The notes under the pieces are model-generated. The model did not search any database, was not told the DNA's origin, and saw only the letters and a program-made list of their open reading frames with translations. A DNA stretch of 64,000 nucleotides, from contig CACRXP010000111.1 in assembly GCA_902702965.1 (NCBI GenBank), positions 442,075-506,074 of the forward strand, written 5' to 3'. This DNA is from Spirometra erinaceieuropaei (taxonomy: Eukaryota > Platyhelminthes > Cestoda > Diphyllobothriidea > Diphyllobothriidae). Made by a program: the position numbers and the translations under genes. This document shows positions 22,966 through 34,489 of this stretch, one piece after another; the stretch's first letter is position 1, and each line of letters starts with the position of its first letter.

Positions 22966-24339
22966 CGAGTCATCCATAAGGCGCCCGTCAAACACTCCAA
23001 GGTCCTGCACCAGTGAATACTTGCGACGACAGAGGCGGTGGCAGTACGGTAAATCAACCTAGTCCGCAGAAGGCATTTGTGCACGCACTCAAGCACCTCT
23101 GGTCGAAAATGAGTTCCAGCTGTTTGTTCCCGCATCCTGACACGTCAGGCTATAGCGAAGAAACATAAGCACACCTCACTCTCAGACTCCCACTACCCCC
23201 TTTCTCTTCCTTCCTCCCTATACCTCTAACTGAAGTAGACTAAAATTGGCCTTGATGTCTGACATGCTCGAACGCCCTGAAACCTCTCCTCCATTTCTTC
23301 TGTTAATTGGCTGTTTTTCAGCTACCGTTGCCTCAGAATGAATAAAAGATAACGTACGTTTGTTGAATTTGACTTTTCAAAACGCTTTGTGTCACTGTCA
23401 GGTGATTGACAAGAGAAAGATATCTTTTCAGTCTGGAAAGTTTGTCAGTACGGCCAAATATCCGAGCCCGCTTTACCTGTCTGACATTCCAAACTGCTGG
23501 ACCTGTTGCCAAACATCAAGGACTGAGCCGAATGACATAGCTTTACGCGGATTCTCAACTTGACCGATTTTGTGTCCGATTGTTTTTTTCCTGACTTCAC
23601 TCCCTTGGTCAGTGATTGCGAGATTGATACGATAGTCACTTTTCCAGAATAGGGCGTGACTGATTGTTCGGCCTTTAAACGGACCTCTCGTTAGGCCCAC
23701 CACACCCAGCCCATCCTGAACTCTGCGGTGGCAGTGGCGTTGGGCGTAGGAATCCGAAGGGAGGTAGAGGTGCCTGTTGACATCTGAAAACGATGCCATG
23801 TGGACAAAACTTTCCCTCCTCCGAGTTCATCGGCCTTGATTGGTCGCCCTTCAGAAGCTGAAAGTATAGTCATTTTGTTCAGTACGCTTTGGGAGTTAAG
23901 AATTCACCCACAACAAAAGGATTTCCTTGTCAGAACAAGGATTTCAGCAATGAAAGGCTCACAAAAACCCACCCACTAGCGTGTATGTGGAGAGTTCAGT
24001 AAATTTTTGTTTTGACTTTCTTGTAGTTATATGGTACAATTGTCTTGTCCTTTGCGTTGTTTGAAAACCCTTCGCAATCGGTCCGGGTAACATTGCCGCA
24101 CACATAAAACCTGCACTAGCGTCTACAGGAGCGTAAACTGCGCAAATGATATGCCACAGTCTACTTCTTTAAGAAAGAGCAATTCCAAACATCAGAAGCG
24201 AGGGCGCCAACGTGCAAATCCAATACCAGCTTATTGGGGAGGAAATATTTAATAAAAAGAAATCCAACCTTGCCTCAGCCAGGCCATGCAATTATTTCCG
24301 TAGCCAGCCAGATTTGATATCGTCGTTGTCGCCCACAGG
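22966..24339. other. Unassigned stretch
   Basis: No recognised gene, RNA or repeat. Several short frames (23473-23799 and others) have no counterpart that I know. Confidence 0.4.
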
Positions 24340-24730
24340 CCTACGTGCTTTGTTCAAGGTCAACGCTGCGTCAAGGTCATTCAAATTTTCGGTTGACGCC
24401 TTCAGACACACTGGCCTTCTAGTCTGACCGATCGCGACATGCACACACGCGTACATTCAGACAGTCACGGGCGTCCATGCCAAACCTGAACATGCCAATA
24501 ACTCCCAGACGACACTACAGTGCCTATCTCCTTTGTCTCCTCTGCGTCAAGGTCATTCACATTTCCCACAGACGCTTCCATACCCCACAAGTTTTCTAGT
24601 CTGACCGACTACAACGTGCGCACAGGCGCACATTCAGAGAACCACAGCCATGTTCAACCTGAACGCCTCACCGCTCAGCTAATGACATTTTGGCCGTCGT
24701 GCCTGATGAGGTCCACCGCGTGAAGCTGTC
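24340..24730 (+). repeat. Two diverged tandem units related to SINE-B
   Basis: Two units start with 'gcgtcaaggtcattca' (about 24369 and 24547) and each continues through 'tctagtctgaccga' and a cacattcag word, giving a spacing near 175 bp. A third related unit is at about 26815-26900 in the SINE-B cluster. Confidence 0.6.
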
Positions 24731-24779
24731 ACCTTGAAGCGTTGCAATCAAAGACAGAAGAGACTGGAATTGTGCAATG

Positions 24780-25515
24780 ACCTACCGTACTAGCAACACA
24801 GGTATTGGCTAAAAGCCCAGACACGCGTGTTTCGCCGATCTTATGTCGCTGCCAAACGCGGCTGCCAGGGGTTCGCCTCATCAGTGGGTCCCCCAGCATT
24901 CCCCGTGCATTTTTTGGTATGTAAACTCCAGTTTCAACTTGCCTTGTTTAATTTCCGAGGAAATTAATGCGCGAACCTGGAGTAAATCTTTCGAAACCGA
25001 CCTTTTCAGGCACGGTCCAAATTTTGCTATGAATATTTGAACTGAAATCCATCAGCTACTGCGGAATAAGTGCCTAATATTCACAAACGGCCAACAGGCA
25101 GCCAGTAGTATAGATTTGCTCCAAGTCCGCTCATTGGTTTCCTCGGAAATTAAACAAGGCAAGTTGAAATTGGAGTTCATATACCAGAAAACACACAGAG
25201 AAAGCTGGGGTATCCACTGACGAGCCGAACCCCTCGCAGTTGCATCAGGCAGCGACATAAGATCGGCGAAACACGCGTGTCTGGCCTTTTAGCTAATACC
25301 TATGCCGTTAGTACGGTAGCTCATTCACAGTTCTATACTACTGGCTGCCTGTTTAGGGTTTGTGAATATTAGGCGGTTATTCCGCAGTAGCTGATGGATT
25401 TCAGTTCAAATATTCATATCAAACTCTGGGCCTTGCCTGAAAAAGGCCGGTTTCGAAAGATTTGCTCCAAGTTCGCGCATTACTTTCCTCGAAAATTAAA
25501 CAAGGCAAGAAGAGA
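24780..25515. repeat. Family C double palindrome (copy 4)
   Basis: Two interleaved inverted pairs: about 24790-24960 with 25140-25310 ('ggctaaaagcccagacacg' against its complement), and about 25000-25115 with 25330-25510 ('aatatttgaactgaaatcc' against its complement). The order is arm1, arm2, arm1', arm2'. It looks like one fold-back copy combined with another. The short frames at 24843-25040 and 25052-25258 are mirror images of each other. Confidence 0.75.
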
Positions 25516-26167
25516 CTGGATTGACAACTTCTGACTAGTACGTTGTCGTCAGGTATCCGTTCTACAAGTCCATTCCTTAAAACATGTAAATCCGCCTATA
25601 TTCGAATTTGTCTTCGCTATTAGCGCTCTGTTGTTAGGGCCACGTGGTCGCGATTTCTACACAACCGCTAGCAGCACGCACATTTTAGTTCTCCCTGGCT
25701 CTGGATGGGCGTTCGGCGGTTGATTCGAGAAGGAAAATAAACCGGACATTTCTATTTCAATCTACCTCGTCTTCGTTGGCGGTGATTAATCGACACTTCG
25801 TGGAAGATTGTGGCTGCGCCAGACAGGAACTGAAAAACGGGACAAAGACTACACTACATCCTGCAACCAGGCCACATCAGTGGACACCCCTCTTTCATGT
25901 CACTCAGGTAGAAACCGCACAAAGAGTTATGGAAAATAGATGGGAGTATGAGAAAAAAACGGCGATGAACCAAAGGCAGTCAAGCAAATTCCGTTGGTTG
26001 TTGGATGCTTAAGTCGTGACCAGAGTCGAGAGAACACGGTCATTGTGTCATTCAGAGCTGATATTGGTCCCACAGGCGGCGCTGTCGCGGTTCATAATTA
26101 AAAGGATATTTAATTGGTGTTTTTAATAAACTAAATAACTTATTTGACTCCCTTGTGAAAAACTTGG
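25516..26167 (-). repeat. Long dispersed repeat, inverted partner of 60127-60800
   Basis: Reads, in reverse, the same series of words as about 60127-60800: 'ctggattgacaacttctg', 'cggcggttgattcgagaagg', 'gcggtgattaatcgac', 'ggctgcgccagacaggaac', 'aaaggatatttaattggtg'. With the neighbouring tRNA-like module and SINE-B segment the shared block spans about 0.9 kb in opposite orientation, 33 kb apart. No coding frame is shared by the two copies. Confidence 0.75.
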
Positions 26168-26242
26168 CAGCCTCGGTGGGATTCGAACACGCCACAGCCA
26201 GTCTACTGAAAACACCAATGAACTAAGTGAGCCTGGTAGCCA
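26168..26242 (-). other. tRNA-like module of SINE-B
   Basis: On the minus strand it shows an A-box-like 'tggctaccaggctcactta' stretch and a B-box-like 'ggcgtgttcgaatcccacc'. The cloverleaf is not intact, so this is a tRNA-derived Pol III promoter module and not a tRNA gene. Homologous modules lie at 55167-55247, 55499-55585, 58276-58352 and 60048-60126. Confidence 0.6.
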
Positions 26243-27745
26243 TCGTGTGGATTCTACATTGATTGGTTAGGCAATCCTGTTTGGGCAGTCAGCTTACTTT
26301 ATCAGAGTTGGTAGATTCCATACGTTGCAGTAGAATGGACGGGGAACTTGAATCGACAGTTCGACCGTCGTAACCAGTAATGTCCATCGTGTGTTCCATC
26401 CCAAGATGAAGCAGGCCCGCTGACTTGCGCTTGAACTAGTTTATAGGGAAAGTAAACTTGCACAGTATCTACTGCATTCACTCCTTCCCCACCTGAGTTC
26501 GGTGTCAAGCCAGAGTCAAGAAGATCGGAGGCTGAGGGCGGGGGTGGCTAGCAAAACCGAATCACTACCTAGGCGTGCCATTACACCCCATAGTCCACAG
26601 CAAACACTTGACCAGGATTCTTACAAACAGCAAAACAAACGGGTCAGAAAGAGAGGGATGACAGGGTGAAAATGTTCACAACCTTTATAACCAGCCGGAT
26701 CGCAAGCGCATCTACCGACAGAGAACCAGGTGTCTGAGAACTGCTAGCGTAAACCAGGCCGCAAGGGCCATGGTTTGCCGAATCATGGCATGACAGACGT
26801 AAACAGAGCATGAGAGTCTGACCGACTATAATATGCTCACACACGCAAATTCAGGGAACCATAGCCGCTCGTAATCAACTTGAACACGTCATCCCTGGGC
26901 TAATGCAATACGCACACATCACTTGGACACAAAGACATTTGAGCCTGCTCTCACAACCCGACAAATGCAGCTGATACCACTGTCCCACTGACTCCCTCAG
27001 GCAGGGTTAAATACCGCCAGCACGCATACACAGGCCGGCCTTACCAGTCGTCATTGGCACCCACACACACACAACTCGACCGTCGTTTCCAACGATGTCA
27101 ACCGTGTGCTCCACAGCGTGCTGAGAGCAGGTACGGTGACTTGCTCAACATCTACCGCACTCTCTCTTCCCCACTCCCCACCTGGACCCGATGTCAAGAC
27201 ATAGTCAAGAAGGTCGGAGGTGGGGGAGGACGCAGGTGGCTGGCACGGTCGAGCCAACACCTTGGCGTTGCACTCTACACCCCCTGGTCCACACAGCAAA
27301 GGACCAGGTTTTTGCCCAACAACAATGACGGGGATGGCAGGGGTCCCGGTGTGCGCGACGTACGCCGGCAACCGGGTCTGCCACCGCGCCCCGAAATGTT
27401 GGCATTTGTTGTAGTGCGTAATCCGATAGCGCCTGCCAGAATCCGATATGGTACCCATGTTGAGTCAGCGCATCTACCACGTAGCTCGTTTGGGAGGGGG
27501 GGGGGGGATCACACGCACACACTACTTGGACACAAAGACATTTGAATTTGCCAACACTAGCCGATATATGCAGCCGATACCATTTTCCCACTGAATCTCT
27601 CAGGCAAGATTTGACACTGCCAGCACACACACCGCCGGCCTTGCCAGTCGTCATTGTTACCCAAGACAGCATAATAAAATCCATCCTTCCGGCGTCGTCT
27701 GCCATTTCCTTCAACTCAAGACTTGGTTTGATTACTGTGGCTATC
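26243..27745 (-). repeat. SINE-B cluster, two tandem units
   Basis: Two long units on the minus strand repeat the same order: 'accgtcgt...accagtaatgtccatcgtg'-like, 'ccccacctg...gtgtcaag', 'cagagtcaagaag', 'gtggctgg', 'tggtccacagcaaacact'-like and then 'acacatcacttggacacaaa' (about 26255-26960 and 27045-27560). A poly-G run of about 13 lies near 27495. Long opposing frames (27051-27458, 27054-27545, 27205-27714) lie in GC-rich repeat and are not genes. Confidence 0.7.
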
Positions 27746-28924
27746 TGATTTCACTCGCACCCTAGACACCACATGGAGTAGAGTCTCTGATTAGCCACGA
27801 AGCTTTCTAGCAGGGAAGTCACCCCGAGTATTCACCTTGCATGATCTCTTTTGGTATGCGAGATTTCCCCTGGAAGAATGCAAAAAATATTTTGTCGATT
27901 TGAAGTGCCTGCAGGTTACTGTTTGAGATTCGCGGTTTTTTGGAAGTGAAAACATCGAAGAATTCGTCTGTTCTCCCCGGCTGTGAACAGAAGAGCGAAA
28001 GTCTGCGTTTCGTCTGCTTCGGCATGTCATCCGATAACGGCGGTTTGAGTTAGCTGACCAAAACGTCGAGTTAAGAAGAGTGCAATGCAATGCGGGTCCT
28101 CGGTTCAGGTCTGATGAATGTGCCGGATCAGTATGCGTCTGTGCACTTTATGCCTCCCCGCCCTACCCCCCTGGAGCGTTACCGTCAAAGTTCTCTGGTT
28201 AAACACCTTCTGAAAATGATGAATGAGGCCGTTAGATTTGTTAATTACATCGGGGTACGTTCACCGGCCCCGCAATTCTAGTTAGCCTACGTCAGGCAGT
28301 GGACTCGGATCGCAACTAACTGTAATATCACGACGGTAAGGCTTCATGGCTTGCACAGACGTGCACACAGTCTTACTGTGGAACTGCAATCTCAATTTTC
28401 TTCAAAGCGGTATACGCTGTGATGCATCGAGGTGGATCTCCTTAAAAGTCTTTTCCACACGCTGAATGTTCTAAACCTGGATTTGGGAGGGTCAAAAGAA
28501 CAAATAGATAAAACAGGATAATCGGTATTAGGGGCAAGGACCAAAACGTTTATCAGAAGCGCAAACATCGAAATATCGGTTAGCTTCGGTGCGAATGGAA
28601 GGAGATGAACACAAGAAATAACGTATTTGAGTCATGAACTCCAGTGGATTGCGATTGGACTGTTTCATGGACATCCACACTGATGACGCGCTCTCAAGTT
28701 AGGGTGGAAATATGGGATTCTGCTCACCCATTGTCTCATATCGCAAAGGCATGATTTCGGAAATAATAAAGTTCACAAGGACGATTACTCGTGGAAATTA
28801 AGTAATACACACCGTTGCAAAGAAAGCCCATGGGGAGGCTGCCACAGGAAACCCATTCAGTTGTAATTCCCTAGACCAAAAAGTGCACCGAGTCCGTTGC
28901 CGTTTGATGCAAACTAAGGACACG
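27746..28924. other. Unassigned stretch
   Basis: No recognised gene or repeat. Confidence 0.4.
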
Positions 28925-29060
28925 TCACAACAGCTGAAACCTCAGCAGTTTTCTGCAAAATATATTGCAATGGTGGGGATTAAAAGTAGGCTTGGGAAAT
29001 TAGACGAAAATCGATCAGCCGCTTGCCACTAGCACAAATTGGTGAATCGGAGGCTAGATC
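28925..29060 (+). pseudogene. GIY-YIG relic related to the 63.9 kb frame
   Basis: 'gctgaaacctcagcag' and 'tctgcaaaatatattgcaatg' match 63870-63920 closely. The part coding for the Y-V-G segment is badly decayed after about 28978. The following frame at 29199-29420 (73 codons, basic) could be part of the same element but shows no motif I know. Confidence 0.5.
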
Positions 29061-29445
29061 CAAGCAACTGGCCATATTTTTGACTTTCGAGGAGCAGCCA
29101 GCACAGAACAACTCACACTTGAGGCGTGCTTTCCAGATGCCGGCTCCATCAACAGAGGTCTAGATCTACCTGCGGCGTATGAAGTTCTACGCCATTATGT
29201 GCACAGGGACCAGCGAAAGGCGGTCAGACAGAACTTAATAAGGCCTGACAGACACGACTCGACGACGAATTCAATCGAAAGGGCAGCAAAGGCCCAACCA
29301 TCCTCCATCAAGGTGGTGACATATGACGCGTGCTACCGTCAAGCTTGTCAAAAGGCAGAGGCAGTTAAAGGAGGTAAAAATGGAACAACTCGGCGTCGAA
29401 GAGCTCGGCCAGTCATTTAAAATTCAGATTGATATACTGCATGAA

Positions 29446-29492
29446 ACGCTTTGACGATGGCGAGCCGACCAAGCTCTGCGAAACGTCAGCGT
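29446..29492 (+). ncRNA. Hammerhead-ribozyme-like motif (copy 1)
   Basis: Possible order: stem I acgct ... agcgt (perfect 5 bp), core ttgacga in place of CUGANGA, a stem II with gagc ... gctc, then gaaa, then acgt and c at the cleavage position. PLEs are known to carry minimal hammerheads in which helix III is only a self-complementary ACGU next to GAAA, and this matches. Core position 3 is U instead of C, which normally harms activity. Two related copies lie at 62.46 and 63.59 kb. Structure is inferred from reading only. Confidence 0.42.
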
Positions 29493-30489
29493 TACAGCAA
29501 ATCTGTCTTGGTTTGCTCTTCCCCAGAATTCTCAGCACAGAGACTACGTTCTTCGCAACTGATTACTGTTGCTCTGCGTAAAAGCAGGAGACCTTGACTT
29601 GCTATTGGGTTTCGGAGGAGGGTGGATGCTGCGGCGGCCTTCCACAACATGGCTTAAAACATATGCAAACCACCGCCACTAATGCTTCCCGAGGCAATGG
29701 CGATGCACATCCAGTCCTCCGGAAGAATTATTGTGACAAGGTTCCGATCTGGGACAAGGGGGATTACTCCGAAAGCTCCAGGACGTGAGGTTGTAGCTGC
29801 CCGCTCTCACGTTCGCCAGCTCAGCCGCTGACCCGTACCGTCTTCGGTCTGCCTAGCATGCCTGTCAAGCTCTGAGCGAGCGCGTGAGCCAACCGTCAGC
29901 TTGCGAAGCTGTGACGTCGATATATATTTTCGCCCACACCGATTGGTCGCGGCCGTACAATGCTTGGACGTAGACATACACTTCGCCCTCGGACGAATTA
30001 TTTAGATGGCTAGTGAGTACACTTGTTGTCTCTGTCTGTCGAGTCGCGTGTGCGCCTCTAGCCTTATTGAACTTTGCCCAGTAACTTCGTTTTGTCTGAC
30101 TTTTGATTTGAGAATCGTCGGGTTGTTAACCATCGTACCTCAGCAGAGCTGACAGAGTGGTCTTACTTGGAGTTTGGGGGACTTCTGATGTAACGTGTTG
30201 TCATCCTCCTTTTGTGTTTAATTATTAAAGTCCCGCTTAGTTTATCGAAAGATTTCCTGATCCCCGGCTGGAACGCAGTTAAAAACTCTTCTATGGTTTC
30301 AGACTCTAAGACGATCATCGACGTGTTCATTTCTGCGTAAATCTGCAGATTGTATCCGGCGACATGTTTTGGCGATGAGCGCTCGACTGACAAGGCCAGC
30401 TGTCTTTCAGTTACAGCCACCTTCAGAGGAAACGATGCTGGATTTTAACTAGGCTAATTGTCATGCCCGTTGCTGCTTCTGCTTTGAAT
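29493..30489. other. Unassigned stretch
   Basis: No recognised gene. A minus-strand frame of 85 codons (30163-30420) has no known counterpart. A ccgattggtcgcggcc patch lies near 29940. Confidence 0.4.
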
Positions 30490-30765
30490 TTCAGTTGTAC
30501 ATCTCATAAAGACAGTTGCGAATTGCTGGGCGGTGTCTTTCCTCCTCTATCTTTCGTCCCTTGATGCACGATCCTTATGCCCGTTTTACTAGTAGTCAGT
30601 GCTCTGTCATCTACAATCCACAATAACAGGACAGTTTTGGGATCCAGCCGACCGCGTCTGGTGACCGGTGAAAGTCACTTGTACATCCCATAACAAGAGT
30701 TGCAAACTGATAAGCAGTCTCCATCCTCATTCACTCTTCGTCCCTCGACACACGATCCTTACGAA
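30490..30765 (+). repeat. Two tandem diverged units, period about 185 bp
   Basis: The first unit (30492-30580) and second (30677-30762) share 'ttgtacatc', 'ataa.gacagttgc.aa.tg', 'tctttcgtcccttgatgcac'-like and 'acgatccttatg'-like words in order. Neither resembles a known element. Confidence 0.6.
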
Positions 30766-30821
30766 GCCGTAAACCGGCTGATCCGAAAATAAACAAAGCA
30801 AACACACTTCCCCCTTATGAC

Positions 30822-31250
30822 AGTGAAAGCTCACCGATCAGTTTACGGAACATGCTCGTTCCGTTGTGCCTTGGGGCTCATACTAGAACCCTCGCAGGCA
30901 GTCGCACAGCGACTAGTAGTAGACATAGATGAGATGGAGCCGACAAAGACAAGGGAGACCGGAATGGCCACTTCTGGCTTATTAGCCGTCATCAGCCAGT
31001 AGTCATACCCAACCCCAAGTTCGGATCACTTGAGATTCGAATCCGGGATATTTAGTCATGGAGTTTGACGCTCTACCATTGAGCCACGGGCCCGTTGTCC
31101 TGTCGGTTGTGATAGGGAATATCAATAATGACAGATGGGCGCTCACCGATCAGGCTACGGAACATGCTCGTTCCGTTGTGCCTTGGGGCTCATACTAGAA
31201 CCCTCGCAGGCAGTCACACAGCGACTAGTAGTAGGTGTAAATCGGGTGAT
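30822..31250 (-). repeat. SINE-A tandem arrangement
   Basis: Block X appears twice in the same orientation (about 30836-30927 and 31158-31250), nearly identical over about 90 bp with a period of 322 bp. Between them lie a minus-strand body (30947-31010) and the clearest tRNA-like head of the family (31022-31095, minus). Its A-box-like 'gtggctcaatggtagagcg' and B-box-like 'ggattcgaatctc' resemble a real tRNA. This shows the family can also occur head-to-tail. Confidence 0.8.
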
Positions 31251-32379
31251 GTAAATCGCCCTGATGGCAGGCCAGATCAGGCAACGTTGAGCTAAAAGAG
31301 GCATATTGTATTTAACTAGACCGGCATCCAACTCATTTGTCCAAAGCGGGGCAGCTGTTTTGCGGCCAGAAGACATAAGCACGTCCACTTATGTGGCAGG
31401 AAAAAACGACAAACAGCCTTTTGTGCAACATGCGGAGCGCATGTACACTGCTAGTGCGGACCAAATTGTAGTGGCGTGATCTTAGCGTGGCGAGACAGGT
31501 GATCTTCAGGCGAGGTTTATGACTTGCACAGACAGCGATGAAGGAGGGTCGAAGGAGTTGGTTACCTGCAGTACCTGTCAACGCACTGCTTAAACCATTC
31601 CCGTCTTCTAATTTCATTCTCTGAAAAACAAATTCGTCGAGACATCTACACTTACGAAGATGCATAACTGAGAGGTGTATGTTAAACACATAAGAATTTT
31701 GCACTCTCGTTGCAGCTAGATGTCGACTGGGTCCCTATTCCAAACTAGTTTACCAGTTTTCCTTCTAAAAGTACATATTTGCTAGCAAAAATTCACAAAG
31801 CTACTTATACTCAGGAATTCAGATCAAAATATATTCTGTGAACCACATTTCGGCGACTCAAGTTTGCAACTAGTAGTGAATATTTTCTCTGAAGTGGTGT
31901 TGTCTTTTACCGAGGTGCGCGAAGATTTGAAGCCTGGCCTAGTTTCACCATATCTTCATGTTTCTTCTTTGAAATATGTCCCATAAAAAGTCCTTTGGTC
32001 TACTTTATGGCATTGTTTGAGGAAAGCACAAATCAATGCGTCCCTGATTACACCAAGAATTCACTTAAGCGGGCGACTTATCGGCGGGAATTTAAAATAG
32101 GATGAGGCAGTTGAGGGTTTATGTGGTGTGCAGATTCTTAAAATTTTTGCCATTTAGGCGTCAACATATCAACCGGAATTTGAAATCAAGGGCGCAAGAC
32201 ATGTCACCTTATAAATTCGTCACTTGCTGGTAGTGATAATTTGCTGCATGTTACATTTTAAAAATAATCATTTACATTGACCACTTGTTTGCATAAAGTG
32301 GGGCGCCTGCTTTCGCTAGTTTTGCCCTGTCAATGAGGTCTTTTATGACATTCAGGTGCCTCTCAAACGGACCACGTGA
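31251..32379. other. Unassigned stretch
   Basis: No recognised gene or repeat. A minus-strand frame of 123 codons (31333-31704) has no motif I know. Confidence 0.4.
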
Positions 32380-34130
32380 TGGTAGATTCGCTGCACAAAC
32401 ACGGGAGCCATATCGGATTCTGCCAGGCGTTATCGGAATGCGCATCATAACGAATGCTAAAGTTTCGGGGTGCGGTGGCAGACCCAGTTGCCGGTTGACA
32501 TCGCAGACATTGGGTCGCCTACTGCCCTCCCCCCATCGTTGTTACTGGTTAAAATCCTGGCCATTTGCTGCGTGGACCAGGGGATGTGGAGTGGAGCGCC
32601 AAGGTGCGGGCTCGACCGTGCCATCCACCTACAGTGCGTGACCTATCTCATGAAATATTGGCTGAAATTCTGAAATGCGTTTTCGATTAGGAAGGATTAC
32701 TTGGTTGCGGTTGTGATACTGATTATCTAAAAGCATAATCTTATAACATTTTGGACTCGGCAGGATGTCGGCTTTTAAATGCACTTCTTTTCAATCTCCT
32801 GTAGAAAGCGTGCTCGGTAAAAAATGACTACTTAATTAGCATGCATTTTTCCCATTGATTTTCGGCAGTCTTGGAAATTCAAATATATTTTATAGAAACA
32901 ACAAACAAACATATGCTTTATTTTAGTCAATCAATAGAGAATCACGTCTTCTTTATATTTTATACTTAAGGAAGTAGTATAATTAGGTTTTAAAAAAGTT
33001 TCTAACTATAAGACTTTTTAAGACCGCGATATTTCCATTCACATAGCATCGTACCTGTCCGTTTACCACTGCTCTTCATGAAATGTACAACATGGTCCGC
33101 ATCCACTGCAAAATTTTATGAACCCTGTACGATATCTCTTTAATGACATAGAAAAATATGGAATTTTCTTTACGCGGAACGCATGCGCCTTGCAGAGTGT
33201 AATCACTAAGCGCTAATGCAACAAATGATCAGACTCCCAATTTTTCGGCAATAAGAAAACTTTTTTAAAACCTAATTATACTCCTCCCTTAAGTCTAAAA
33301 TATAAAAACGACGTGATTCTCTATTGATTGACTAAAAGAAAATACATTTTTGTTTGTAGTTTCTATAAAATATATTTGAATTTCCTAGACCATCGAAAAT
33401 CAATGGGAAAAATGCATGCTACTTAAGTAGTCATTTTTTACCGAGCACGCCTTCTACAGGAGATTGAAAACAAGTGCATTTAAAAGCCGACATCCTGCCG
33501 AGTCCAAAATGTTATAAGAGTATGCCTTAAGATAATCAATATGACAACCGTGACCAAGTAAGCCTTCCTAATCAAAAACGCATTTCAGAATTTCAGCCAA
33601 CATTTCATGAGATAGGTCACGCACTGTACGGCCTCCCCCGCCTCCGGTCTTCATAACTCCGTCCTTACACCGTACTCAGGTGGGGGGGGGGGAAGTGCAG
33701 TAGATGCTGTGCAAGTCAAATATCACTATGAACTAAATGACGCACAAGTCACCGTCTTTGCCTCACCTTGCCGCGGAGCACACAGTGGACATCGTTAGAA
33801 ACGACGGTCGAACTGTCGTTATGGTATTTTACCTGCGTGAGGTGCCGACCGCTCTTGTTGCAATCCAACAAACCTGGAATGGGGGCCATGTCAAGCGTTA
33901 TTTGACTCTGTTAGTCACCCCCTTCTGGGCTCATCACAAGCCGCCTTTATTATATCTTGCTTTAAGAACAAGGTAGACGACAAAAGTGAGGGTGCGATAG
34001 ACGCTACACAAGTCTGTCTCGATATAGACTAATTCACGTGCAAGTCAGCGTTGCCGAGCCCGCACAGCAGGGCAGTGATGAATGCCGTCAGTTGCGATGT
34101 TCGGACGGTCAATCTTGCCCTGCCAGGGTA
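32380..34130 (+). repeat. SINE-B copy split by MITE-A
   Basis: The left part (32380-32631) holds 'gttatcggaatgcgcat', 'gcggtggcagacccag', 'gcgtggaccaggggatg' and 'ctcgaccgtgccatccacc'. The right part (33627-34130) resumes with 'ctcccccgcctccggtcttc' and continues through 'caagtcaccgtctttgcc' and 'gtggacatcg'. Joining the parts with one TA gives the uninterrupted order seen at 53.9 and 58.6 kb. The poly-G run near 33681 lies in the second half. Confidence 0.75.
32632..33626 (+). mobile_element. MITE-A copy 2, inserted in SINE-B
   Basis: 995 bp, TA on both sides, ends CAGTGCGTGACC and GGTCACGCACTG. The arms pair over about 390 bp (32632-33020 with 33235-33626), leaving an asymmetric centre. 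This is the best preserved of the window's copies by symmetry. It has no frame long enough for a transposase, so it needs one supplied in trans. Confidence 0.9.
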
Positions 34131-34489
34131 TGTCACGGAAAATTTTATAAAAGCCTTTGTTGTTTTATGCTTCGCTTTTAACGTTTCAGATCCAGAATAG
34201 TACTGATTTCACCCTGTGCATAGCGAAGTAAGTCTACTGATGGTCTGCTTTTTATCAGACGAGGGGAGGGAAAATAGTGATTGGTTGATACAGTGCTGTT
34301 TCGGGCTTCCTCCGCCTTCATTCAGTCAACCACGGCCCTAACTGTCAGCTGAGATCAGAAACACAAAAATGCGCTCGTACACGGCTCAGACGGTACACAG
34401 ATGGGGTCCGGCAGATGTGCCATATGTAATTCCCCGAGCTCAACTTCTTCAGTGCATCGTCACCTGTCATTCTCTGTCGCCGCGTATGA
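34131..34489. other. Unassigned stretch
   Basis: No recognised gene or repeat. Confidence 0.4.

Noticed and set aside
27051..27714. Three frames of 135-169 codons on both strands
   Set aside because: They overlap each other in a GC-rich SINE-B cluster; mutual overlap and repeat content argue against coding.
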